Part shown: in pieces, positions 39,262 to 47,954 of the stretch
How the letters are laid out: each line of letters begins with the position of its first letter
Position numbering within the stretch: the stretch's first letter is position 1
NCBI RefSeq assembly: GCF_947568225.1
Contig: NZ_CANOOQ010000001.1
Coordinates: forward strand, 2,542,001-2,606,000
Length of the DNA stretch: 64,000 nt
Source: Faecalispora anaeroviscerum
Lineage (GTDB): Bacteria; Bacillota; Clostridia; Oscillospirales; Acutalibacteraceae
Reading direction: 5' to 3'
Position numbers and translations under genes: made by a program
The notes under the pieces: generated by a model
Told to the model about the DNA's origin: nothing
Seen by the model: the letters and a program-made list of their open reading frames with translations, nothing else
Database searches by the model: none

Positions 39262-41595
39262 TTATTTCGTTTTCAAGGCACGCATGGCGTTCAAAACGGC
39301 GATCAGTGCAACGCCTACGTCGCCAAACACGGCGGCCCACATAGTGGCGATTCCGAATGCGGCCAGAACCAGAATGATGGCCTTGACACCCAGCGCGAAC
39401 CAGATGTTTTGCCAGACAATGCGGCGGGTCTTTTTTGCAATTCTCACCGCGGTGGGGAGCTTCGAAAGCTCATCGGTCATCAGAACAATGTCTGCGGCCT
39501 CGATTGCGGCATCGGAGCCGATACCACCCATGGCGATTCCAATGTCGGCGCGGGCCAGCACCGGTGCATCGTTAATGCCGTCGCCCACGAACGCAAGTTT
39601 CCCTCCGGGAGCCTTTTGTTGATCCAGCAGCTCCACGCGCTCTACCTTCTGATCAGGCAGAAGCTCGGCGTAAACGGTGTCAATACCGATGGCTTCGGAA
39701 ACACTTTCGGCCACTGTACGGCTGTCTCCGGTCAGCATCGCAATGGTACGTACCCCCGTCTGACGCAGCGCTTCCACTGCCTTTTTGCTGTCGGGCTTGA
39801 TTTCGTCGGAGATCACCAGGCAGCCGGCATATTTACCGTCTACCGCCAAATATACCAGAGAGCCGGGGCGGGACACGGGTTCAAACAGAATTTTTTCCGA
39901 TTCCATCAGCCGGCTGTTTCCGGCCAGAACTGTTTTTCCGTCGATCATGGCGCGGATGCCGTGACCGGCAATTTCGGTATGCTCCAGTGCCTGACTTTCG
40001 TCAATGGGCTGGCCGTACGCTCTTACAATCGACTGGGCAATGGGGTGGGTGGATACGCTTTCCGCCAGCGCAGCATAGCGCAGCAGCTCTGCTTTTTCCA
40101 TTTTCTCCGGCAGAATGTCTGTCACGGTAAAGTTGCCTTTGGTAAGAGTGCCGGTTTTATCAAACACAACCGTATCCAGAGAGTTGAGAGCTTCGAGATA
40201 ATTGCTTCCCTTAATCAGGATTCCCTGACGCGACGCCGCGCCGATTCCGCCAAAGAAGCTCAAGGGGATCGAAATCACGAGCGCGCAGGGGCAGGACACA
40301 ACCAGAAATGCTAGAGCACGGTAAATCCAGGTGTGAAATTCCGCGCCGGGGATCACCAGTGGAGGAAGGATCGCCAGTGCCACCGCGGCAAATACGACTG
40401 CCGGGGTGTAATAACGGGCAAACTTGGTAATAAAGTTTTCGGTGGGGGCCTTTTTACCGCTGGCATTCTGCACCAGCTCCAGAATTCTGGACGCGGTGGA
40501 ATCGCCGAATTCCTTTTGTACCTGAATTGTCAAAAGGCCGCTCTGGTTGATGGAGCCGGATAAAACCTCGCTGCCGGGCTGCACATCTCTCGGCAGGGAT
40601 TCCCCCGTTAAGGCTGAGGTGTCGAGGGAGGAAACACCCTGCACCACCACGCCGTCCAGCGGAATTTTCTCACCGGTCTTCACCAGAATCAGGTCGCCGA
40701 TTCCCACCTCTTCGGGCGAAACGCGGCGAACCTCGTCGCCCAGCTTGAGGTTGGCGAAATCGGGGCGAATGTCCATCAGTGCCTTAATCGAGCTGCGAGA
40801 GCGGTTGACCGCTATATCCTGAAACAGCTCGCCGACGCGGTAAAACAGCATAACTGCAACGCCTTCCGGGAACTGCCCGATGGCAAACGCGCCGACGGTG
40901 GCGACTGACATTAAAAAGTTTTCGTCAAAAATTTGCCCGCGCTGAATGTTCCGCACGGCCACGAGAAGAATCTCGCCGCCGATTAGAAGGTAAGCGGCCA
41001 GAAAAAGAAGAAACGATGGAAGCTCCGCCATTGGAATCGCCATGGCGGCGACAAACAGGACTACGCCGATGGCAAGCAGAATACGGGAAAGGCGCTCCTT
41101 TTTTTCATCCTCGTCCCCGTCGGTTTCCTCCTCGCGGAAAGAAACTGTGACGTCCGGTTCCAACTCGCCAATGATGCGAACCGCCTCGCGGGTCAGCGCC
41201 GGCAGGCTTTCCCGGTCGTCGGCTTTGAGCAGGACGCGCTGTGCGGCAAAGCTCACCTGTGCCTCGCGTATGCCGTCCAGCTTTTGTATTTCGCGCTCTA
41301 TTTTTGCCGCGCAGTCTGCGCAGTCCAAACCCTTTAGGTACAATATCCGTTCACCGGCCTGTACGGTTTTGCGCTCGGTGAGCCGGATGTCCGGCTCATG
41401 GCTCTGGGCAATCTCCTGCATTTTGCCGGAAAGCTCGTCAAAACGCTCTTCATCCACAAGCTCTACCTGCAGTGTTTTTGAAACAAAATTGAGCGAAGCG
41501 TGCGAAATGCCCTCCAGTTTACCGACCTCATGTTCAATTTTTGCCGCGCAGTGGGCACATCCCAGGTTTTCCACGGCGAATTCTTTGGCAGCCAT
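39262..41595 (-). CDS. zntA: Zn2+/Cd2+-translocating P1B-type ATPase with two heavy-metal domains
   Basis: A 777-residue ATPase. Two N-terminal HMA domains carry CAHC (about residues 13-16, ENLGCAHCAAKIE) and CADC (about 96-99, GLDCADCAAKIE). The membrane CPC motif (FLVVSCPCALVISIP), phosphorylation site DKTGTLTKG, HP motif (STHPIAQSI) and GDGINDAPVLARADIG are all present. CPC with this SxxG-type surrounding and the ArsR/SmtB partner point to Zn/Cd/Pb export rather than copper. It follows the repressor gene by 20 bp. cadA would be an equally acceptable name. Confidence 0.93.
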   Translation of the reverse strand: MAAKEFAVENLGCAHCAAKIEHEVGKLEGISHASLNFVSKTLQVELVDEERFDELSGKMQEIAQSHEPDIRLTERKTVQAGERILYLKGLDCADCAAKIEREIQKLDGIREAQVSFAAQRVLLKADDRESLPALTREAVRIIGELEPDVTVSFREEETDGDEDEKKERLSRILLAIGVVLFVAAMAIPMAELPSFLLFLAAYLLIGGEILLVAVRNIQRGQIFDENFLMSVATVGAFAIGQFPEGVAVMLFYRVGELFQDIAVNRSRSSIKALMDIRPDFANLKLGDEVRRVSPEEVGIGDLILVKTGEKIPLDGVVVQGVSSLDTSALTGESLPRDVQPGSEVLSGSINQSGLLTIQVQKEFGDSTASRILELVQNASGKKAPTENFITKFARYYTPAVVFAAVALAILPPLVIPGAEFHTWIYRALAFLVVSCPCALVISIPLSFFGGIGAASRQGILIKGSNYLEALNSLDTVVFDKTGTLTKGNFTVTDILPEKMEKAELLRYAALAESVSTHPIAQSIVRAYGQPIDESQALEHTEIAGHGIRAMIDGKTVLAGNSRLMESEKILFEPVSRPGSLVYLAVDGKYAGCLVISDEIKPDSKKAVEALRQTGVRTIAMLTGDSRTVAESVSEAIGIDTVYAELLPDQKVERVELLDQQKAPGGKLAFVGDGINDAPVLARADIGIAMGGIGSDAAIEAADIVLMTDELSKLPTAVRIAKKTRRIVWQNIWFALGVKAIILVLAAFGIATMWAAVFGDVGVALIAVLNAMRALKTK

Positions 41596-41615
41596 CGATT
41601 GATTCCCACCTTTCC

Positions 41616-41993
41616 CTATACTTGTTTTTCTTTAATATGGCTCAGGCCCAGACTCAAAATGCCTCCTATGTGTTCGTCGTCCAGCGAATAGTAGACTACC
41701 TTGCCCGCCCGGCGGGATTTTACCAGCCGAGCCTGCTTGAGTACCCGCAGCTGATGCGAAATTGCAGACTGCGAAATTTCCAGCAGTTCTGCTATATCAC
41801 AGACGCAAAGCTCGGTCGACAGCAGGGCGCACACGATTTTTACCCTTGTGGAATCGCCGAAGATGCGGAAAAAATCCGCCAGATCAAGCAGATGATCCTC
41901 ACAGGGCATTTGTTCTTTTGCCTGCTGAATGGATTCGGGGTGAATTCCCGTCATTTCACACGGTTCAAGTTCTTCTATTCTTTCAGCCATCAT
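41616..41993 (-). CDS. ArsR/SmtB-family metal-responsive repressor (CadC/CzrA type)
   Basis: A 125-residue winged-helix repressor. It has the CadC-type ELCVCD motif (Cys63, Cys65) in helix alpha-3, N-terminal cysteines (Cys12, Cys31), and C-terminal alpha-5 ligands DDEH (about 105-108) and His119, so both a Cd/Pb-type thiolate site and a Zn site may exist. The recognition helix ISQSAISHQLRVLKQARLV is classical. ATG 41993 has AAAGGAG upstream. A matching palindrome lies 24 bp upstream of the start. Together they form a zinc/cadmium efflux operon. Confidence 0.9.
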   Translation of the reverse strand: MMAERIEELEPCEMTGIHPESIQQAKEQMPCEDHLLDLADFFRIFGDSTRVKIVCALLSTELCVCDIAELLEISQSAISHQLRVLKQARLVKSRRAGKVVYYSLDDEHIGGILSLGLSHIKEKQV

Positions 41994-42016
41994 TAAATTC
42001 TCCTTTGCTCATATGA

Positions 42017-42040
42017 ACATATGAATAACTGTTCATATGT
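42017..42040 (-). promoter_or_regulatory. ArsR/SmtB operator of the metal-efflux operon
   Basis: ACATATGAA and TTCATATGT form a perfect palindrome with a 6-base centre, very like the operators of CzrA/CadC-type repressors. A further overlapping half site, ATATGAAC, occurs at 42011. It sits just upstream of the repressor start, fitting autorepression released by Zn or Cd. Confidence 0.75.
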
Positions 42041-42195
42041 ATTATATGAATCTTTGGAAAAAAAGTCAATAAATGATTGCGCTCAATTCAAAACTATTTT
42101 TACCGTTGTTTTGTACCGTAAATATGAGAAATGGGACTGTTTTTTTAATTGTCAAAATGTTATAATAACAAATTAGTTATAGTATACAGCAGAGC

Positions 42196-42239
42196 TGCTC
42201 CGGGTACTACTTGTCTAAAAGTGCGGAGCATTTTGTTTT
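42196..42239 (+). terminator. Hairpin with T-rich tail upstream of the lipoprotein gene
   Basis: TGCTCCG and CGGAGCA pair, with an inner ACTT/AAGT stem, followed by TTTTGTTTT, 47 bp before the lipoprotein start. It may be an attenuator or the end of a short leader; a TATAAT lies at 42161-42166 but without a convincing -35. Confidence 0.45.
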
Positions 42240-42285
42240 GTGTCTCATACACAGCCGGCCGTGCCGTGCAAAGAAAGGACGTGAA

Positions 42286-43659
42286 ATGAACATGAGGAAA
42301 CGGGTGATTGCCGCAGTGCTGGCTTTGGCCGTGCTGTGCTCTGGCTGCTCTTCGGTCAGCCTGGACCCTCAAACCCTGATGCGTCCGCCGCGCGCCACCG
42401 GCAACAAAGAGCAGATTCACAAGGTGCTGGAGAAAAAGACGAATAACCAGCTTAAGCTGAGCTACCCGAGCCGTGGGGATTACCGTTCGGCTATTTTAAT
42501 GTGGGATTTAACCGGCGACGGCACCGAGGATGCCGTTGCCTTGTATCAGAATACTGACCAGAAGGGCGGCCTGACGATTTCTTTCATTCGCGGCGGCACA
42601 GAAACCTGGACGGAGGTGGGTTCCTTCAACAGCCCGTCCACTCAGGTGGATAAGGTGTGCTTCGGCGACGTGAACCGTGACGGCGTGGATGATGTAATTG
42701 TTGGCTGGGGCAGCGTGCTGAACCAGACGTCGTCGATCAGTATTTATTCGTACCATGACGGCAAAATGACCGAGCTTTCTTATAATCAGCCTTACAATGA
42801 AATGGAAGTGCGCGATTTCGACGGAGATACCTATGATGAAATCTTTACAGCCTCCGTTTCTACGGCAGAGCAGACGGCGATTGCGCGCCTGCTGCGCGTG
42901 ACGGACAATATGGTGGAAACCATCGGTTCGGCGCACCTGGATACGGGTGTGACGAAATACGCGTCGGTTACGGCAGGGATGATCAATTCCGCGCAGTACG
43001 GTATTGTGCTCGACGGCGCAAAGGCCGGTGGCAATTATGTTACAGAGGTATTGTTCTGGGATTCTCAGAAGAAGCTGCTACAGTCGCCGTTCTTTGATTC
43101 GGGAACGCAGACGGCGAACTATACACAGCGCAGTACGAGCGTGACCTCGCGCGACATTAACGGGGATACCCTGATCGAAATCCCGATTGTCAACCCGATG
43201 CCGGGGTATTCGTCGCCTTTGCCGGATGAGGCGTGCGCCGCGACAAACTGGTACCGGTACGACAGCGTGAATAATTCGCTGCAGCGGGTGATGAGTATGG
43301 TTATCAACCAGAAAAGCGGCTATTGGTTTTTGATTCCCGATATGTGGCGCGGTAAGATCACCGTAAAGGTAGACAGGGAAACTCGCTCGTTAACCTTTTA
43401 TAAATGGATTCCGGCCAGCAATGCTGCCAGTAATGCGGTGAACAATTCCACTGCGGGCGCGGTTGGCACGGGTCTGCTCAAGCTGCAGGAATTCACCGAG
43501 CAGGAATGGAACGCCGGGGTGGTTACAAAGGGCTTTTACAAGTTGCAGGAAAAAAATGCCGTTGTTTACGCGGCTTCCATTCTTCAGCCAGATGATCCTC
43601 TGGCCTTGAACATTAACGATATTACGAACGGCTTCCGGCTGATGACATCGCAGGAATAA
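42286..43659 (+). CDS. Lipoprotein with FG-GAP/VCBS-type calcium-loop repeats
   Basis: A 457-residue lipoprotein: the signal peptide ends in AVLCSGCSS, a good lipobox with Cys about residue 22. Four or more repeats contain Asp-rich loops of the FG-GAP/EF-hand-like kind: DLTGDGTEDAVALY, DVNRDGVDDVIVGWG, DFDGDTYDEIF, DINGDTLIEIP, suggesting a beta-propeller on the outer face of the membrane. Start ATG 42286 follows AAGAAAGGA. It lies 24 bp before a response regulator and histidine kinase and is probably their extracytoplasmic partner (inference from order). Confidence 0.8.
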   Translation: MNMRKRVIAAVLALAVLCSGCSSVSLDPQTLMRPPRATGNKEQIHKVLEKKTNNQLKLSYPSRGDYRSAILMWDLTGDGTEDAVALYQNTDQKGGLTISFIRGGTETWTEVGSFNSPSTQVDKVCFGDVNRDGVDDVIVGWGSVLNQTSSISIYSYHDGKMTELSYNQPYNEMEVRDFDGDTYDEIFTASVSTAEQTAIARLLRVTDNMVETIGSAHLDTGVTKYASVTAGMINSAQYGIVLDGAKAGGNYVTEVLFWDSQKKLLQSPFFDSGTQTANYTQRSTSVTSRDINGDTLIEIPIVNPMPGYSSPLPDEACAATNWYRYDSVNNSLQRVMSMVINQKSGYWFLIPDMWRGKITVKVDRETRSLTFYKWIPASNAASNAVNNSTAGAVGTGLLKLQEFTEQEWNAGVVTKGFYKLQEKNAVVYAASILQPDDPLALNINDITNGFRLMTSQE

Positions 43660-43683
43660 GAGAGGCAGAGGAGGAATCAGACA

Positions 43684-44388
43684 ATGAAGAGAATATTGGT
43701 AGCGGAGGATGAGCAGACCATTCGCGAGTTTGTTGTGATTAATCTCAAACGCGCGGGCTACGAGGTGACTGAGGCGGAAAACGGAGACCAGGCTCTGGTG
43801 CTGTACGAGCAGGAAAAAGGCATGTTTGATCTTGCAATCCTCGACATTATGATGCCGGGGGAGCACGACGGCCTGGCGGTCTGCCGTGAGCTTCGCCAGA
43901 GAAGCGGTTCGATCGGCATTATCTTGCTCACGGCCAAAACGCAGGAGATGGATAAGGTGAGCGGCCTGATGATGGGTGCGGACGACTATGTGACAAAGCC
44001 GTTTTCCCCCAGCGAGCTGGTTGCCCGCGTAGATGCGGTGTACCGCCGAGTGGCGCTGGCGGAAATGCGCAGCGGCAACAACTTCCGCGAAGAAATCCGT
44101 TCCGGCATTTTCTCATTGAACCTGCGTAACCGCGCGTTAGTGAAAGATAATATTCCCATTGAGCTGACGCAGGTGGAATTCCAAATCATGGAATATTTCT
44201 TTTCAAACCCGGGCAAGGCGCTCGACCGATCCGACATCCTCAAGCACGTATGGGGGGATGCCTATTACGGAGAAGAAAAGATCGTGGATGTGAACATTCG
44301 GCGTCTGCGGATGAAAATAGAGGATGAACCGTCCAACCCCAAGCATATCGTTACCGTTTGGGGGCTGGGCTATAAATGGGAAGCGTAA
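43684..44388 (+). CDS. OmpR-family response regulator
   Basis: A 234-residue regulator with Asp54 in LAILDIMMPG, Lys in VTKPFSPSEL and a C-terminal winged helix (LTQVEFQIMEYF, NIRRLRMKIED, GLGYKWEA). The spacing to the lipoprotein upstream (24 bp) and to the histidine kinase downstream (45 bp) suggests one operon. GAGGAGGAATC precedes ATG 43684. The target genes are unknown. Confidence 0.92.
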   Translation: MKRILVAEDEQTIREFVVINLKRAGYEVTEAENGDQALVLYEQEKGMFDLAILDIMMPGEHDGLAVCRELRQRSGSIGIILLTAKTQEMDKVSGLMMGADDYVTKPFSPSELVARVDAVYRRVALAEMRSGNNFREEIRSGIFSLNLRNRALVKDNIPIELTQVEFQIMEYFFSNPGKALDRSDILKHVWGDAYYGEEKIVDVNIRRLRMKIEDEPSNPKHIVTVWGLGYKWEA

Positions 44389-44433
44389 ACAGCCCGCCTG
44401 AACCGGCAGGGCGAAGGGAAAGGAGAGGATAGC

Positions 44434-45903
44434 ATGAAGATTTGGGGCATTACCCGGCGGTGGATTCTGAACAGTCTGGGTATTATCCTGCTCATCCTTT
44501 CCGCCCTCATCCTCTGCCTTTCGCTGGTGGTGCAGGGCTATGTGTACAACGGCATTCAGCAAACCGTTAACGGGCGCTCGGGTGAGCTGACCAATGTATT
44601 TGCCGATTACGACAATAAAACGGCGGTGGAGTTTTCCGCCGCGGCTCGCACTTATGTGGAAAACTCGCCCAGCAAACAAATGATGGAAATGATGGTTCTG
44701 AGCGCCTCAGGCCGGATCCTCGTCACTTCCACGGGCTTCCCTCCTGATCAGACTCAGACCATGCCGGATGTTCAGCTGGCGCAGGGAAACAAAGATGGTT
44801 ACGGCACGTGGCAGGGACGCCTTTCCTCGGGAGAAAAGGTAATGGCTGTTACACGGGTGATCCGCAACCAGGGCGGTTCGGCCCTGGGCAGCATCCGCTA
44901 CATTGTCTCTCTGGAGGAAGCCGATCGGCAGATTTTCACCATTGTGGGTGGTCTGCTGGTGATGGGCTTTTTGGTCATCCTGTTTGTGGTATTTTCCAGC
45001 ACCTATTTTATTAAGTCGATTGTCGACCCGATCAAGCTGATCAGCGCAACCGCCAAACGGATTGCGCAGGGCGACTTTAACGCCCGCATTCAGAACCGCC
45101 AGAACGACGAGATCGGTGAGCTGTGCGATACCATTAATAAAATGGCGGTTGAGCTAGGCACGGCGGAAAAAATGAAAAACGACTTTATCTCTTCGGTATC
45201 GCACGAGCTGCGTACGCCCCTCACGGCCATTAAGGGCTGGGCGGAAACAATGCAGGGGATGGACGACACCGAGCGCGAAACGTACGAGAAGGGCATGGGT
45301 GTCATCATCCGCGAATCGGAGCGGCTTTCGGGAATTGTGGAGGAGCTTCTGGATTTCTCGCGCATGCAGAACGGCCGCATGACACTGATGATGGACAAAA
45401 TCGATATTCTGGCGGAGCTTGGCGAGGCGGTGTACATGTTTACCGACCGTGCGCAGGCGGAGGGGAAGTTTCTGGTGTATGAGGAACCGGCTCTTCTGTC
45501 CCCGGTTTTGGGCGACATTAACCGTCTGCGGCAGGTATTTGTCAATATTATTGACAACGCCTTGAAATATACAAAAGAGGGGGATACCGTCACCGTTACC
45601 GCGGAAGAAGCAAACGGGCAAATCCGCGTCGTGATCAGCGATACGGGCTGCGGCATCTCCGCAAAAGACCTTCCCAACGTGAAAAAGAAGTTTTACAAAG
45701 CAAACCAGACGGTGAGAGGCTCCGGAATTGGACTGGCTCTGGCGGACGAGATCATGCGCCTGCATGACGGCCGCCTGGAGCTGGAAAGCCAGGAAGGGGT
45801 CGGAACTGTCGTGACCATTACGATACCCACACTCAGGCAGTCCGCGCCGGAGGCAAAGCCGGCGCCTGCGACGGAAGAAAGGAATCCCGAACAAAATGTC
45901 TAG
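44434..45903 (+). CDS. Sensor histidine kinase with extracellular loop and HAMP
   Basis: A 489-residue kinase. Membrane spans near residues 13-35 and 168-192 enclose an extracellular domain of about 130 residues (MMVLSASGRILVTSTG), a PAS/Cache-like fold by appearance. HAMP (about 193-245), His257 in SSVSHELRTPLTAIKGW, and the ATPase boxes (NIIDNALKYTKEGD, SDTGCGIS, GSGIGLAL) follow. The C-terminal tail is Pro/Ala-rich. The gene overlaps yqhQ by 8 bases, so kinase and yqhQ are translationally linked. Confidence 0.92.
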   Translation: MKIWGITRRWILNSLGIILLILSALILCLSLVVQGYVYNGIQQTVNGRSGELTNVFADYDNKTAVEFSAAARTYVENSPSKQMMEMMVLSASGRILVTSTGFPPDQTQTMPDVQLAQGNKDGYGTWQGRLSSGEKVMAVTRVIRNQGGSALGSIRYIVSLEEADRQIFTIVGGLLVMGFLVILFVVFSSTYFIKSIVDPIKLISATAKRIAQGDFNARIQNRQNDEIGELCDTINKMAVELGTAEKMKNDFISSVSHELRTPLTAIKGWAETMQGMDDTERETYEKGMGVIIRESERLSGIVEELLDFSRMQNGRMTLMMDKIDILAELGEAVYMFTDRAQAEGKFLVYEEPALLSPVLGDINRLRQVFVNIIDNALKYTKEGDTVTVTAEEANGQIRVVISDTGCGISAKDLPNVKKKFYKANQTVRGSGIGLALADEIMRLHDGRLELESQEGVGTVVTITIPTLRQSAPEAKPAPATEERNPEQNV

Positions 45904-46849
45904 AGAAAAAACAAAAATGATCACAAGCATCGGCGGGCAGGCCGTGATGGAGGGCGTTATGATGCAGGGCCCGTTCAAAACCGCACTGGCTGTCCGCATG
46001 CCTGACAACACCGTTTCTACCGAACAGATTGCGACCAACCGCCTGCGGGACCGCCACAGCTTGCTGCGTCTGCCGATCCTGCGCGGCGTGGCCGGCTTTA
46101 TTGACGCAATGGTCGTCGGCTATAAGGCGCTGAGCATCTCAGCGGAAAAGTCCGGGCTGGAGGATGACGAGCAGCCCTCCAAGTTCGACCAGTGGATGCA
46201 GAGGGTGTTCGGCGATAAGCTGATGAACGCGATTATGACATTCAGCGCCGTTCTCGGTGTGCTGATCGCCGTGGGTCTGTTTTTCTGGCTGCCCACCTGG
46301 TTGTTCAACATGGGGCAGACCTACCTGTGGGGCCCTGGCTTTGCCGAGTGGCGCACCGTATTTGAGGGCTTTTTAAAAATCGCGATCTTCATCGCTTACA
46401 TTGCGTTCTGCGCCAGCCTGCCGGATATTAAACGCGTGTTTCAATATCACGGGGCCGAACATAAAACAATTTTTTGCTACGAAAATGAAGAAGAACTCAC
46501 GGTGGAAAACGTTCGGCGTCACCAGCGCTTTCACCCGCGCTGCGGCACCAGCTTTATGGTGATTATGCTACTGCTCGGTATTATCGCCGGGTACTTCATT
46601 CCATTTACGAACCCCTTTGTGCGCAGTGCGGCCAAAATTTTGTGCGTGCCGCTGCTCATGGGAATCGGGTATGAGCTGATCCGCGTTTGCGGCAAATACG
46701 ACAATCTTTTTACCCGCATTATTTCTGCGCCGGGCATGTGGATGCAGCGCCTGACGACCAAAGAACCGGATGATTCGATGATCGAGGTAGCGATCAGCGC
46801 CATGAAAGAAGTCATTCCGGAAAACGGAGAGGACAGAATTGTGAGATGA
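45896..46849 (+). CDS. yqhQ: DUF1385 membrane protein (YqhQ family)
   Basis: A 317-residue protein of the DUF1385/YqhQ family; the opening SIGGQAVMEGVMMQGP is the family signature. Conserved histidine-rich stretches follow the first hydrophobic hairpin (YHGAEHKTIFCYEN, RRHQRFHPRCGTSF), suggesting a metal-binding membrane enzyme. Function is not established. Gene neighbours upstream are a two-component system and downstream prmC, with which it overlaps by four bases (ATGA). Confidence 0.88.
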   Translation: MSREKTKMITSIGGQAVMEGVMMQGPFKTALAVRMPDNTVSTEQIATNRLRDRHSLLRLPILRGVAGFIDAMVVGYKALSISAEKSGLEDDEQPSKFDQWMQRVFGDKLMNAIMTFSAVLGVLIAVGLFFWLPTWLFNMGQTYLWGPGFAEWRTVFEGFLKIAIFIAYIAFCASLPDIKRVFQYHGAEHKTIFCYENEEELTVENVRRHQRFHPRCGTSFMVIMLLLGIIAGYFIPFTNPFVRSAAKILCVPLLMGIGYELIRVCGKYDNLFTRIISAPGMWMQRLTTKEPDDSMIEVAISAMKEVIPENGEDRIVR

Positions 46850-47700
46850 CCTTTGAGCAGGCCTATCAACAAGGAAAAAGCTTATTACAGCGTGCCGGGG
46901 TGGAAAGCCCCGCTTTCGACACAATCTGCTTGTTTCGGCGGGCGTTTGGCATGGACCGTCAGGGTCTTCTGCTGCGGGGAGAAGAACAGGCTCCGCCCAT
47001 GCAGGCCAAGGAATTTTTTCGCACCATTGAGGAGCGGAGTTCTCGCCGCCCCTTGCAGTATATCTTGGGGGAATGGGAGTTTTTCGGGATGCGCCTCGCC
47101 GTGGGGGAGGGCGTGCTGATTCCACGGGAGGAAACGGAGCTGCTGGTTTATACGGCGGCGGAGCTGCTCGGCGGGCACCCCGCGCCGCTGGTTGCGGATC
47201 TGTGCGCCGGTACGGGCGCCGTTGGGCTGGGGCTTTCCCGCTTGCGTGGCGACGCCCGCGTGACCTGTGTGGAATGGTATGAGCAGGCGTTCTCCTATCT
47301 GAACGAAAACCTGTCCCGCTACGGTGAAGACCGCATTTCGGCGGTGCAGGCCGATATTACACAGGAGGATGCCGCGCCGGAGCTTACAAACCTCAGCGCG
47401 GTGATTTCGAACCCGCCCTATATTGATTCGGCAGAGCTGCCGCAGCTTCAGAAAGAGGTGCAGGCCGAGCCGGCCACAGCGCTCGACGGCGGCGGCGACG
47501 GCCTTGACTTCTACCGGGCAATCGCGAATATCTGGCTGCCGAGGCTCAGGCCAGGCGGGATTGCCGCTGTTGAGATTGGGGAAAAACAGGCGGAGCAGGT
47601 TTCAGCGCTGTTTCGGCAGGCGGGCCTTCTTCGCATTCGGGTTCATCAGGATTTTAACGGGTTCGATCGTGTCGTTTCCGGCGTGTACCAGAGGATTTGA
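46846..47700 (+). CDS. prmC: Peptide chain release factor N5-glutamine methyltransferase
   Basis: A 284-residue methyltransferase that methylates the Gln of the GGQ motif of RF1/RF2. It has the N-terminal helical domain (LQYILGEWEFFGM), the SAM-binding motif DLCAGTGAVGLGL and the catalytic NPPY (VISNPPYIDSAEL). The start overlaps yqhQ. prfA itself is not adjacent. Cytoplasmic, standard length. Confidence 0.95.
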   Translation: MTFEQAYQQGKSLLQRAGVESPAFDTICLFRRAFGMDRQGLLLRGEEQAPPMQAKEFFRTIEERSSRRPLQYILGEWEFFGMRLAVGEGVLIPREETELLVYTAAELLGGHPAPLVADLCAGTGAVGLGLSRLRGDARVTCVEWYEQAFSYLNENLSRYGEDRISAVQADITQEDAAPELTNLSAVISNPPYIDSAELPQLQKEVQAEPATALDGGGDGLDFYRAIANIWLPRLRPGGIAAVEIGEKQAEQVSALFRQAGLLRIRVHQDFNGFDRVVSGVYQRI

Positions 47701-47734
47701 ATTCCTGCTCGGAATTTTGAGAGGCAGGCACACA

Positions 47735-47794
47735 AAACATTCGTTCGATTTTTTCGCCAAATCCATTGATTTTGCGTTTGGAATACAGTATACT
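47735..47794 (+). promoter_or_regulatory. recA promoter with a possible LexA box
   Basis: TTGATT at 47766-47771, 17 bases, TATACT at 47789-47794. About 20 bp upstream, AAACATTCGTTCG (47735-47747) resembles the Gram-positive LexA/DinR box CGAACRNRYGTTYG with one degraded half. A further stretch at 47836-47871 (CTTTTTTCTCTGCCG ... CGGCGGGAAAAAA) is nearly self-complementary and would fold in the leader. Confidence 0.5.
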
Positions 47795-47954
47795 AGAACC
47801 AAACAACGGAACGGGCATCCTGCTTAAATACGGCGCTTTTTTCTCTGCCGAAGGCGGCGGGAAAAAACGAATGGAACGCTGTATGCTTATAAAGTAAGAT
47901 ATTTTGGCTTTCGGCGGATTAATGAAAAGAATTTTGGAGCGGAGGAGTTTTCCC

